Part shown: positions 38,084 to 45,916 of the stretch, in pieces
Layout of the letters: the number at the start of each line of letters is the position of its first letter
How positions within the stretch are numbered: the stretch's first letter is position 1
Assembly: GCF_041821065.1 (NCBI RefSeq)
Contig: NZ_JBGUAX010000002.1
Location: 62,001 to 126,000 of the forward strand
Direction of reading: 5' to 3'
DNA: 64,000 bases
DNA from: Egicoccus sp. AB-alg2
GTDB lineage: Bacteria; Actinomycetota; Nitriliruptoria; Nitriliruptorales; Nitriliruptoraceae
The notes under the pieces: model-generated
What the model saw: the letters and a program-made list of their open reading frames with translations, nothing else
What the model was told of the DNA's origin: nothing
Databases searched by the model: none
Translations under genes and position numbers: made by a program

Positions 38084-39796
38084 TCAGCCCTTGCCGGACA
38101 GGCGCTGGAATTCGGCCACGTTGTTGGCCTTCTCGAGCGCGGCGTCGTAGGTCACTTTGCCCGCCTTCACCAGCGTCGCCAGCGACTGGTCCATGGCGAC
38201 CATCCCGTGCTGGGCGCCGGCCTGGATCGCGCTGTAGAGCTGGTGGGTCTTGCCCTCACGGATGAGGTTCCGGACCGCCGAGGTCGCGGTCATGATCTCC
38301 ACCGCCACGGCGCGGCCCTTGCCGTCGGCGGTCTTCAGCAGCGTCTGACAGACGACGCCCTGCAGCGCGCCGGCCAGCATGACGCGGATCTGCTCCTGCT
38401 GGTGCGGCGGGAAGACGTCGATGATGCGGTCGACGGACTGCGGCGCGTCCTGGGTGTGCAGCGTCCCGAACACGAGGTGGCCGGTCTCCGCGGCGGTCAA
38501 CGCGATCTGGATCGTCTCGAGGTCGCGCATCTCGCCGACCAGGATCACGTCCGGGTCCTGGCGCAGCACGTGCTTCAGCGCCGCGTTGAACCCGTGGGTG
38601 TCCGTGCCCACCTCGCGCTGGTTCACGACCGAGCGTTTGTGGGTGTGCAGGAACTCGATGGGGTCCTCGACGGTCATGATGTGCGACGGCCGGTTGCGGT
38701 TGACCAGGTCGATCACCGACGCCAGCGTCGTCGACTTGCCGGAGCCGGTCGGCCCGGTGACCAGCACGAAACCACGCGGCAGGTAGGCGAAGTTGGCCAC
38801 CTGCTCCGGGATGCCCAGCTGCTCCAGCGGCCGGATCTCGAACGGGATGACACGCATCACCGCGCCGATGGAGTCGCGCTGCATGAAGACGTTGACGCGG
38901 AAGCGCGACTTGCCCGGGATCGCGTAGCTCATGTCCAGTTCGAGTTCGTTCTCGAACTGCTCGCGCTGCTTCTGCGTCATGATCGAGTACAGCATCTTCT
39001 GCAGCTCGTCCGGCACGCAGACCGGGAACTCCTCCATCGGCGTCAGGTCGCCGTGCACGCGGATGGTCGGCGGGATCCCGCACGTCAGGTGCAGGTCGGA
39101 CCCGCCGCGCTCGACCAGGGTCAGCAGCAGCTGATCGAGGTCGATCGCCGTGTCCTCCTCGGACATCAGCAGCGGCGTCACCGGTGCCGAGGCGCCGTCA
39201 CCGCCCACGGCTGCCCCTCCGTCGACCGCCGCCATCGCCGGTGTCCCTCCGGGCGGCGGCGTCGACGGAACCGCGGGCGGTGACGACAGCGCGCCGGCCG
39301 TGGAGCCCTCGCCGCCCCTGGCGCCCACGCCGGCGGGGACTGCCTGCGCCTCGATGGCCGCCAGCAGGGTCCGGCGTGATGCCAAGGCGAGTGCGACGGG
39401 AAGACCCATCGCCGACTCCAGCCGCGCACGCAAGGTCGTGTCGTAGGGGTCGGCCACGGCGACCATGATCTGGTCGTCCTCGCCGAACCGGATCGGCAGC
39501 GCCAGCAGCTCGCGAGCGATCTCGCCGGGCAGCAGCGCCGCCGCGTGCGGGTCGACGTGTGCGGCGTCGACCTCGGCGTAGGGCATGCCGAGCGTGGCCG
39601 CCAGGGCGCGCACGAGGTCGCCCTCGCCGGCCAGGCGCTGGTCGAGCAGCACCTTGGGCAGGCTGCCCTCGCCGGCCGCGGACCGCTCCTCCGCCCAGCG
39701 CAACTGCTCCGGGCTCAGCACGCCGTGCCGGACCAGCACCTCGCCGAGTGCGCTCACGACTTCTTCCTCCTGCGTCGCCGTCTCAGACGACGACAC
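38084..39796 (-). CDS. pilT: PilT-type retraction ATPase with N-terminal MshEN domain
   Basis: A 570-residue protein. Residues ~15-160 form an MshEN-like domain (ALGEVLVRHGVLSPEQLRWA, SLPKVLLDQRLAGEGDLVRALA), the c-di-GMP-binding module normally found on PilB/MshE. A Pro/Ala/Gly linker (~175-215) follows, then a complete PilT ATPase: GGSDLHLTCGIPPTIRVHG, Walker A GPTGSGKSTT, Asp/His boxes, Walker B DVILVGEMRDLETI and the retraction motif region AIQAGAQHGMVAMDQSL (AIRxG-like). Typical PilT is ~350 residues without MshEN. GTG 39796 overlaps pilB by 14 bases. Confidence 0.92.
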   Translation of the reverse strand: MSSSETATQEEEVVSALGEVLVRHGVLSPEQLRWAEERSAAGEGSLPKVLLDQRLAGEGDLVRALAATLGMPYAEVDAAHVDPHAAALLPGEIARELLALPIRFGEDDQIMVAVADPYDTTLRARLESAMGLPVALALASRRTLLAAIEAQAVPAGVGARGGEGSTAGALSSPPAVPSTPPPGGTPAMAAVDGGAAVGGDGASAPVTPLLMSEEDTAIDLDQLLLTLVERGGSDLHLTCGIPPTIRVHGDLTPMEEFPVCVPDELQKMLYSIMTQKQREQFENELELDMSYAIPGKSRFRVNVFMQRDSIGAVMRVIPFEIRPLEQLGIPEQVANFAYLPRGFVLVTGPTGSGKSTTLASVIDLVNRNRPSHIMTVEDPIEFLHTHKRSVVNQREVGTDTHGFNAALKHVLRQDPDVILVGEMRDLETIQIALTAAETGHLVFGTLHTQDAPQSVDRIIDVFPPHQQEQIRVMLAGALQGVVCQTLLKTADGKGRAVAVEIMTATSAVRNLIREGKTHQLYSAIQAGAQHGMVAMDQSLATLVKAGKVTYDAALEKANNVAEFQRLSGKG

Positions 39797-41450
39797 GTCC
39801 GATCTCCTCGAGCGTCGTCCGCCCGAGCAACACCTTCGACAGGCCGTCCTGCCGCAACGTCTGCATGCCCTGCTCGATCGCGACCTTCGCGATCTGTTCC
39901 GAGGAGGCCCGTGCGACCGCCAGTCGCTCGATCTCCTCGGTGACCGTCAGCACCTCGTGCACCGCGAGCCGGCCCCGGTAGCCGGTGTTGCTGCAGGCCG
40001 AGCAGCCGACCGCGCGAGGCAGCGGCGGCCGTTCGCGGACGATGTCGTCCGGGAACCCGGCCGCCGCAAGGATTTCCGGTTCTGGGGCCACGTGTTCGAC
40101 GCAGCGCGCACAGACCTTGCGGGCCAGTCGCTGCGCCAGCACGCAGTCGACGGCCGAGCCGACCAGGAACGGCTCGATGCCCATCTCCGTCAGCCGGGTG
40201 ACCGCCGACGGGGCGTCGTTGGTGTGCAGCGTCGACAGCACGAGGTGGCCGGTGAGGGCGGCCTCGATGCCGATGTGGGCCGTCTCGCGGTCGCGCATCT
40301 CGCCCACGAGGACGATGTCGGGGTCCTGCCGCAGGATCGAGCGCAGCGCCGACGCGAACGTCAGGCCGATCTTCGGGTTGACCTGGACCTGGCTGATGCC
40401 GGGCAGGCGGTACTCGACGGGGTCCTCGGTGGTGATGATGTTCACCCCCGGCTCGTTGAGCACGTTCAGCGTCGCGTACAGCGTCGTGGACTTGCCCGAA
40501 CCGGTCGGACCGGTGACCAGGATCGTGCCGTAGGGCTTGCGGTAGGCCTCTTCGAACCGCTTGTGGTTGTGCTCGAGGAAGCCGAGGTCCTCCAGCTCGA
40601 GCAGCACGGCGGTCTTGTCGAGGATGCGCATCACGACCTTCTCGCCGTACACGGTCGGCAGCGTCGAGAAGCGCAGGTCGATGGCCTTGTTGTTCGAGGT
40701 GACGCTGATGCGCCCGTCCTGCGGGACGCGGCGTTCGGCGATGTCGACGTCGGCCATGATCTTGAGCCGGCTGATGACCCCGGACTGGATCGTCTTCGGC
40801 GAGCGCATCACCTCGTGCAGCACGCCGTCGATGCGGTAGCGCACCCGCAGGTCGCGCTCCCCCGGCTCGATGTGGATGTCCGACGCGCCGTCCGCGACCG
40901 CCTGCGAGATGAGCAGGTTCACGAACTTGACGATCGGCGCTTCCTCGACGACGGCGCGGATGGAGCTGAGGTCGCCGTCCTCGTCGCCACCATCGGCGAT
41001 GTCGCCCGCCATCGCCTCCATGTCGTCGGCGAGGTGGGCGAACTTCTCGATCGCCGCCTGGATGTCCTCCTTGGTGGCGACGACGGGCTGGACGTCCAGC
41101 TTGGTGATCGTGCGCAGGTCGTCGATCGCAACGATGTTGGCCGGATCGCTCATCGCGACCAGCAGCTTGCCGTCCTGCATCGCGTACGGGAGCACGCTGT
41201 GCCGGGTCAGCGTCGTTGCCGGCACGAGTGTGGCCAGCCGCCCGTCGACGTCGGCCTCGGCGAGGTCGACGAACGACAGACCGATCTGGCCGGCCAGGGC
41301 CGCGACCAGCTGCTTCTCCGTCAGCAGACCCCGCTCGACCAGCACCCGGCCCAGCGAGCGGCCGGTGCCACGCTGCTCCGTCTCGGCCTCGCGCAGCTGG
41401 TCGGCGGAGACCAGGCCCTGGGCGACGAACACCTGCCCGAGCGATCTCAT
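39783..41450 (-). CDS. pilB: Type IV pilus extension ATPase PilB
   Basis: A 555-residue GspE/PilB ATPase. N-terminal MshEN domain (SLGQVFVAQGLVSADQLREA, SLGRVLVERGLLTEKQLVAALA) for c-di-GMP; then SDIHIEPGERDLRVRYRIDG, Walker A GPTGSGKSTTLYATL, Asp box, Walker B DIVLVGEMRDRETA, and a C-terminal zinc site with two CxxC pairs (CARCVEH, CSACSNTGYRG). ATG 41450 overlaps the GTPase stop (ATGA). Confidence 0.96.
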   Translation of the reverse strand: MRSLGQVFVAQGLVSADQLREAETEQRGTGRSLGRVLVERGLLTEKQLVAALAGQIGLSFVDLAEADVDGRLATLVPATTLTRHSVLPYAMQDGKLLVAMSDPANIVAIDDLRTITKLDVQPVVATKEDIQAAIEKFAHLADDMEAMAGDIADGGDEDGDLSSIRAVVEEAPIVKFVNLLISQAVADGASDIHIEPGERDLRVRYRIDGVLHEVMRSPKTIQSGVISRLKIMADVDIAERRVPQDGRISVTSNNKAIDLRFSTLPTVYGEKVVMRILDKTAVLLELEDLGFLEHNHKRFEEAYRKPYGTILVTGPTGSGKSTTLYATLNVLNEPGVNIITTEDPVEYRLPGISQVQVNPKIGLTFASALRSILRQDPDIVLVGEMRDRETAHIGIEAALTGHLVLSTLHTNDAPSAVTRLTEMGIEPFLVGSAVDCVLAQRLARKVCARCVEHVAPEPEILAAAGFPDDIVRERPPLPRAVGCSACSNTGYRGRLAVHEVLTVTEEIERLAVARASSEQIAKVAIEQGMQTLRQDGLSKVLLGRTTLEEIGRVVV

Positions 41451-42100
41451 TGGCCAGCCACACGATCCGGCACGGCCGCCGGCAGCGAGGTGACGGTGCC
41501 CGGCAGCTGCCGCAGCAACGCGCGCAGCAGCGCGACGAGGACGGCCTTGACCTCCTCACGACGGCGGGCGTCGGCAGCCAGGACGGGCACGTGGTCGGGC
41601 AGGCCGAGCTGGCGGCGGATGCGCGTCAGCGCCGCGCCCGTCCCCCGGTCACGGGGGAGCTTGTTGACGGCGACGACCAGCGGCACCTCGGCGAGATCGC
41701 GGAAGTACAGGTGCTGCTCGCGGGCCTCGGCGATCGTCTCCGGCCGGCTGGCGTCGACGACCAGCACGAATCCGAGCATGCCCTCGGCCAGGATCTGCCA
41801 CATGAACTCGAACCGCTCCTGCCCGGGGGTGCCGAACAGGTGCAGTGCGAGATCGTCGGCGAGCGACACCCGGCCGAAGTCCATCGCGACTGTCGTGCGG
41901 CCCGAATGACGCTGGCCGACCACCCCATGGTCGTAGGTGCTGACGTCCCGCTCCGTCGAGACGACGGCGATCTCCGAGATCGTGCGGATCAGGGTGGTCT
42001 TGCCGGCGTCGAACGGGCCGGTCACGACGATCTTGAAGCTGCGATGGCGCGCCCGATCGACGGCGTGGCGCCGTGTGGGGCCGGCCGTCTGGAGGGCCAT
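41447..42100 (-). CDS. Small Ras-like GTPase (MglA / CvnD type)
   Basis: A 217-residue P-loop GTPase: G1 VVTGPFDAGKTTLI, G3 LFGTPGQERFEFMW and a G4-like VAVNKLPRD, where the usual NKxD reads NKLP, so nucleotide specificity may be altered. It belongs with the actinobacterial conservon (CvnD) and the MglA-like proteins that set cell polarity and T4P activation in Myxococcus. Co-occurrence with a roadblock protein, DUF4388 and the pilus motors suggests control of pilus motor placement or activity. Confidence 0.85.
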   Translation of the reverse strand: MALQTAGPTRRHAVDRARHRSFKIVVTGPFDAGKTTLIRTISEIAVVSTERDVSTYDHGVVGQRHSGRTTVAMDFGRVSLADDLALHLFGTPGQERFEFMWQILAEGMLGFVLVVDASRPETIAEAREQHLYFRDLAEVPLVVAVNKLPRDRGTGAALTRIRRQLGLPDHVPVLAADARRREEVKAVLVALLRALLRQLPGTVTSLPAAVPDRVAGQ

Positions 42101-43428
42101 CAGAGCTGCTCGACGCCGCGGATCAGGCGCTGCACCAGCGCGGCGTCGACGTTCGCGTCCTGCCGCAGTCGGTCAGGCCGCACGCGCGGCCGCAGGCCAC
42201 GGGGACCGGCCGGCTCGAACAGCAGCGCCTCGGTGGGCTCGGACGCCGTCGTGTCCGTGGCCTCCGCCACCGCGGCCAGCACCGGGGCGACGGGCGCGGG
42301 CGGTGCCATCGTCGGGTAGTCGTGGGTGACCGGCTGGATCGGCGCGGTCTCGAACAGGTCGGCGGCAAGGTCCTCGTCGTTGCCGACGAACGCGGTCTCG
42401 GCGGCGACAGCCGGCACGTCGTCGAGGTCCGCCTCGGCGGCCGCAGTGACCACGTCGACGTCCTCGTCGAAGGCCGCGAACGCCTCGACGGTCTCGGGGG
42501 CCTCGTGCTCCTCGAGTACGTCGAGGGTGTCGGCGGCCTCGGCGGCGGCCATGTCCTCGGCGGCCTCGACGGCGGCCACGTCCTCGACGGCTTCGGCGGC
42601 GGGGACGTCGAGCTCGGGCCCGGCCGTGATGTCGGCCGTCTCGGTGATGGCGGGCATGACCGGCCCGGTCAGCCCGAAGGTCGCGTAGGCGGTGGTGAGA
42701 CGACCGGCCACGCCGGCGTCCGGCTCACGGGCCGGCGCCACGATGCCGTCGTCGAGCAGGTCGGCGAGCGTCGCGTGGGCGCGGTAGTCGCCCTGCCCCC
42801 ACAGCCGAGCGAGCTCCGCGACGGTGCGACGGCCGTCGATCATGGCCAGCAGCCGCCAGCGGTCACCCGACAGCGTGAGCGTGCCGGTGTGCGGCGGCGC
42901 GTCCAGCACCAGGACGGCGTCGGCGCCGCCGGTCCGCTCCTGCAGGCGCGGCCAGGCCGCGAGCCGCTCGCGTGCGGCCAGCACCAGCGGGTCCTCGACC
43001 GGCTCGAAGCCGTGGGCGCGGTGCGGCTGGTCGGACGGGCCCTCGAAGTGGAAGGTGCCCTCGCGCCACAGCAGCAGGTCGAAGAGGCGGTCGGTGCGCA
43101 GCTCGGCGAGCAGCGTGTCCACCGTGGCCTCGTCGAGCAGCTCGTGCTCGGCCAGCGCCAGGAGCCGGCCGCGGTCGTCGTCGGCGCCGTCGATCAGCTG
43201 CCACAGACCGCCGGACGTGACCAGGCCGGCGCCCAGCAGGCGGTGTGCCAGGGCGGTGCCGTCGGTGTCGGTCGCGACGTCGACGACACGGCCGACCTCG
43301 AGGTGCAGGCGGGCGTGGTCGTCGCCGCGCTGCAGCTGCAGGCTGCCGCTCTTCGCGGTCGCCGAGATCAGCTGCAGGAGGTCGAGAAGTCGGAAGTCCC
43401 CCAGTCGTCCTTCGAGCACGGCACTCAC
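42100..43428 (-). CDS. DUF4388 (PATAN-like) protein with acidic tail
   Basis: A 442-residue protein. Residues 1-~115 are a DUF4388 domain (LEGRLGDFRLLDLLQLISATAKSGSLQLQRG, LHLEVGRVVDV), which elsewhere mediates interactions in motility and polarity systems. A second copy-like region (WRLLAMIDGRRTVAELARLWG) follows to ~230. Residues ~255-390 are Ala/Glu/Asp-rich (EAVEDVAAVEAAEDMAAAEA), probably a disordered spacer. GTG 43428 directly follows the previous stop, and the end overlaps the GTPase start by one base. It may be an adaptor between roadblock protein and GTPase. Confidence 0.75.
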   Translation of the reverse strand: MSAVLEGRLGDFRLLDLLQLISATAKSGSLQLQRGDDHARLHLEVGRVVDVATDTDGTALAHRLLGAGLVTSGGLWQLIDGADDDRGRLLALAEHELLDEATVDTLLAELRTDRLFDLLLWREGTFHFEGPSDQPHRAHGFEPVEDPLVLAARERLAAWPRLQERTGGADAVLVLDAPPHTGTLTLSGDRWRLLAMIDGRRTVAELARLWGQGDYRAHATLADLLDDGIVAPAREPDAGVAGRLTTAYATFGLTGPVMPAITETADITAGPELDVPAAEAVEDVAAVEAAEDMAAAEAADTLDVLEEHEAPETVEAFAAFDEDVDVVTAAAEADLDDVPAVAAETAFVGNDEDLAADLFETAPIQPVTHDYPTMAPPAPVAPVLAAVAEATDTTASEPTEALLFEPAGPRGLRPRVRPDRLRQDANVDAALVQRLIRGVEQL

Positions 43429-44550
43429 CTATCCCCAGCCGTTGGTGGAGGGCTCGGGACGAGCCCAGGAGTTGGACGAGACGGTGTCGCCGCCGGTCGC
43501 CCGTCGTACCTCGAACAGCGCTTCGGTCAGCAGGTCACGGTCGTCACCGGCCGTCAGCGGCTCTGTGGCGAGCACGGACATCAGGTCGGCCTGGTGGTCG
43601 TCTTCGGCCTGGCGGTGCATGGCCTCTTCGGCGGCCGGAGCGGCCGGAGCAGGCGGTGCGGCCGGTGGCGGCACCTGGGGCGCGGCGGCGACCGGCGTGT
43701 AGCCGTTCGTGGGCGCGTGCCCGTTGGTCGGGACGTAGCCGTCGGTCGGCTCGTGGCCGTTGCTGGCGACGTAGCCGTTGGACGGTGCGTGACCGTTGGT
43801 CGGCGCGTACCCGTCGGCCGGCGCGTGGTGGTTGGTCGGCGCGTACCCGTTGGCGGGCGCGAACCCGTTGGCCGGGGCCTGGTCGTCGACCGGACCGGCC
43901 TCGAAGCTGGCGGCAGGCTCGAAGCTCGGCGGCGGCTCGTAGGCGCGCGGCGGCTCGGGTGCCGCGACGGGCGCGAAGCCGTTCGGCAGGTCGAAGGGTG
44001 CTTCCTCGACCCCCTGCGCGACGGGCTCGTGGTAGGGCTCCTCGACGGAAGCCGGCTCGGGGGCCGGCGGCACCGTCTGCGAGAACGCGTCGACGGCCGC
44101 CTGGACCGGGTCGTCGGTGGCGGCGCCGGGGTCCCACTCGGCGGGCGCGACCAGCTCCGAGCCCTGCGGCTCCAGCACGTGGCCGACGCGGTCGGCGGTG
44201 CGCCGCATCTCGAAGAGCATGAAGCCGATCTTGGCGTTGCGGTGCGCGATGGCGGCGAGCACGGCCTGGTCGCGGGCGCTCATCAGGAACACGAAGCCCT
44301 CGTCACCCTGGACGAAGACCTGGTTCAGCTGGCCGCGCCCGAGCCCGAGGGCGGCCTGCTCGCCGAGCGACAGCAACGCGGCGCTCATGGCGCCGACGCG
44401 GTCCTCGTCGAGCTCGTCGGGCAGCGCGCTGGCCATCGGCAGCCCGTCGAACGACACGACGGCCGCCGCCTCGACGTCCGGTGACGAGCGGAGGAAGTCG
44501 TCCAGGGCAGCGGCCAGCCGGGCCGCACGGGTGTCGAGGTGGTCGGACAC
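43429..44550 (-). CDS. Roadblock/LC7-domain protein with repeat-rich tail
   Basis: A 373-residue protein. Residues ~1-125 are a roadblock/LC7 domain (FLRSSPDVEAAAVVSFDGLPMASALP, GQLNQVFVQGDEGFVFLM) of the MglB/CvnB class, which acts as GAP or scaffold for small GTPases. A Pro-rich segment and a block of 7-residue repeats of NGxAPTN type (~225-285) follow, then a short C-terminal helix (DRDLLTEALFEVRRAT). GTG 44550 has GGAG upstream. It is the first gene of the pilus operon, ~58 bases after the predicted sigma-28-type start. Confidence 0.82.
   Translation of the reverse strand: MSDHLDTRAARLAAALDDFLRSSPDVEAAAVVSFDGLPMASALPDELDEDRVGAMSAALLSLGEQAALGLGRGQLNQVFVQGDEGFVFLMSARDQAVLAAIAHRNAKIGFMLFEMRRTADRVGHVLEPQGSELVAPAEWDPGAATDDPVQAAVDAFSQTVPPAPEPASVEEPYHEPVAQGVEEAPFDLPNGFAPVAAPEPPRAYEPPPSFEPAASFEAGPVDDQAPANGFAPANGYAPTNHHAPADGYAPTNGHAPSNGYVASNGHEPTDGYVPTNGHAPTNGYTPVAAAPQVPPPAAPPAPAAPAAEEAMHRQAEDDHQADLMSVLATEPLTAGDDRDLLTEALFEVRRATGGDTVSSNSWARPEPSTNGWG
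43694..43878 (-). repeat. In-gene heptapeptide repeat tract
   Basis: About nine degenerate 21-base units encode ANGFAP, ANGYAP, TNHHAP, ADGYAP, TNGHAP and similar. A flexible linker is likely, and copy number may vary between strains by slippage. Confidence 0.8.
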
Positions 44551-44614
44551 GGCGATCTCCGTTCGCGTGCGTCGATGCGGCGGAGGCGGCGTCCGCGCCG
44601 TCCCCCGCGTTGTT

Positions 44615-44641
44615 GCATCGGCGCAGGAACCCCCCGGCTTA
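44615..44641 (-). promoter_or_regulatory. Sigma-28 / WhiG-type promoter of the pilus operon
   Basis: TAAGCCGG, exactly 11 bases, GCCGATGC on the minus strand. The -35 lies in the 12-bp palindrome CGGCTTAAGCCG (44635-44646). The start near 44608 gives a ~58-base leader to the roadblock gene. Same element and spacing as at 36662-36688. Confidence 0.65.
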
Positions 44642-44744
44642 AGCCGAGACGGACGAACGGCCGCGAAACGGGCGGTCCAGCCCACGGTTCCGGACGGTTC
44701 GGGCCGCGGCGACACCGGCGCCGCCGGCCCGTACCGGGACGCGC

Positions 44745-45275
44745 TCAGAGGAGTTGCGGTTCGCCGCCGTCGTAGACGAGCCGGCCGTCCTGGACGCGGA
44801 CCACGTCGGTCGGGCGGTGCTCGTCGAGGCGGCCGTCGTGCAGCAGGTGACGCAACGGGACGTCGGTCAGCAGCGTCACGTGGTCCGCGATCATCCGCCG
44901 GTGGCAGCGCCACCACAGCGACTCGGAGCACATCACCGCGACGCGATGGCGCCTCGCCTCGACCAGGACGGCGTGGATCGCCTCCCGGAACTCGGGTGTG
45001 TCGAGGTGGTCCGCGTACGCCTGGAACGAGGCGTTGCGCAGACCGGTGTGTGGTGAGCCCTCCACGCGCTTGCGGCGGCCGCCGAGCCGTTCCTCCCAGC
45101 GGTAGTCGATGCCGGCCGCGGGCACCCACAGCTCGAGCCGGTCCCGCGCCACGTGCGGGTGACGGCGGCTGCCCGGGAAGCGGCGCACGTCCACGACCGA
45201 GGCCACGCCCGCATCGGTCAGCAGTGCCTCGAGCTCCTGCTGCGACGCCGTGCCGTGCCCGACGGTGACGATCAC
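44745..45275 (-). CDS. DUF488 family protein
   Basis: A 176-residue protein with the DUF488 blocks VTVGHGTASQQELEALL, VVDVRRFPGSRRHPHVARDRL, YRWEERLGGRRK and VAVMCSESLWWRCHRRMIAD. The paired Cys in CSESLWWRCH and the Arg/His cluster suggest a nucleic acid- or nucleotide-related enzyme, but no activity is established for the family. GTG 45275 was chosen because the conserved strand VIVTVGHG starts there. Located between the pilus operon and a divergent gene fragment. Confidence 0.8.
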   Translation of the reverse strand: MIVTVGHGTASQQELEALLTDAGVASVVDVRRFPGSRRHPHVARDRLELWVPAAGIDYRWEERLGGRRKRVEGSPHTGLRNASFQAYADHLDTPEFREAIHAVLVEARRHRVAVMCSESLWWRCHRRMIADHVTLLTDVPLRHLLHDGRLDEHRPTDVVRVQDGRLVYDGGEPQLL

Positions 45276-45407
45276 GAGCCCACCACGATCCCGTCCCCCT
45301 GCCGGTCCGGACGCAGCGACGTCGAGGTCGCCGCGAGGTCCCGGCCACGGTAGCCCCGGGCGCACGTCCGGTAGCTAGCCTGCCGCCGAAGCGCTCGGGG
45401 GCTCGTC

Positions 45408-45515
45408 ATGCCGCAGGTCGAGGTCAACGGCACGCGGCTGTACTACGAGGACACGGGCGCGGGCGAAGAGACGATCCTGTTCAGTCACGGCCTGCTGTGG
45501 GATCGCAGCCTGTTG
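45408..45515 (+). pseudogene. 5' remnant of an alpha/beta hydrolase gene
   Basis: ATG 45408 begins MPQVEVNGTRLYYEDTGAGE and continues through the oxyanion strand ILFSHGLLWDRSLL, a typical epoxide-hydrolase-like N-terminus. Family similarity ends about codon 36 and the frame runs into the upstream region of the DUF1905 gene. The nucleophile and the remaining ~230 residues are missing, so this is a truncated copy. The frame stays open to 45620 by chance. Confidence 0.7.
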
Positions 45516-45592
45516 GGCCCGCCGGCTCACGGACGGCATGTGTCCGCGTCATGCGGCATGCTGTCCCGGCGCCGGCGTGGGGGGAGGTTCAG

Positions 45593-45910
45593 GTGGCGGA
45601 CACCTCGGCCGCGCTGTTGACGTTCGAGTTCGACGGTGAGCTGTGGTACTGGCGGGGGCCGGCGCCGTTCTACTTCGTCACGGTGCCCGCGGACGCGTGC
45701 GCGCTGATCCACGACGAGGCGCCGCTGGTGAGCTACGGCTGGGGCATGATCCCGGCCACGATCCGGATCGGCGAGAGCGAGTGGGAGACGGCGCTGTGGC
45801 CGAAGGACGGCCGCTACGTCGTGCCGGTCAAGGCCGCCGTGCGCGACGCGGAGCACCTCGACGAAGGCGATCACGCGACCGTGCACCTGCGCATCGACGG
45901 TCCGGGATGA
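45593..45910 (+). CDS. DUF1905 domain protein
   Basis: A 105-residue beta-rich protein: LTFEFDGELWYWRGPAPFYFVTVPADACALI, then WGMIPATIRIGESEWETALWPKDGRYVVPVKAAVR and HLRIDGPG. This is a complete DUF1905 domain; function unknown, often coded as a stand-alone small cytoplasmic protein. GTG 45593 has GGGGAGG (45581-45587) 5 bases upstream. It directly follows the hydrolase remnant and ends 6 bases from the convergent oxidase. Confidence 0.85.
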   Translation: MADTSAALLTFEFDGELWYWRGPAPFYFVTVPADACALIHDEAPLVSYGWGMIPATIRIGESEWETALWPKDGRYVVPVKAAVRDAEHLDEGDHATVHLRIDGPG

Positions 45911-45916
45911 GGTGAG

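Noticed and set aside
43694-43878. Possible CRISPR-like or minisatellite array
   Set aside because: The repeat is an in-frame heptapeptide tract within the roadblock gene, with degenerate 21-base units and no spacers.
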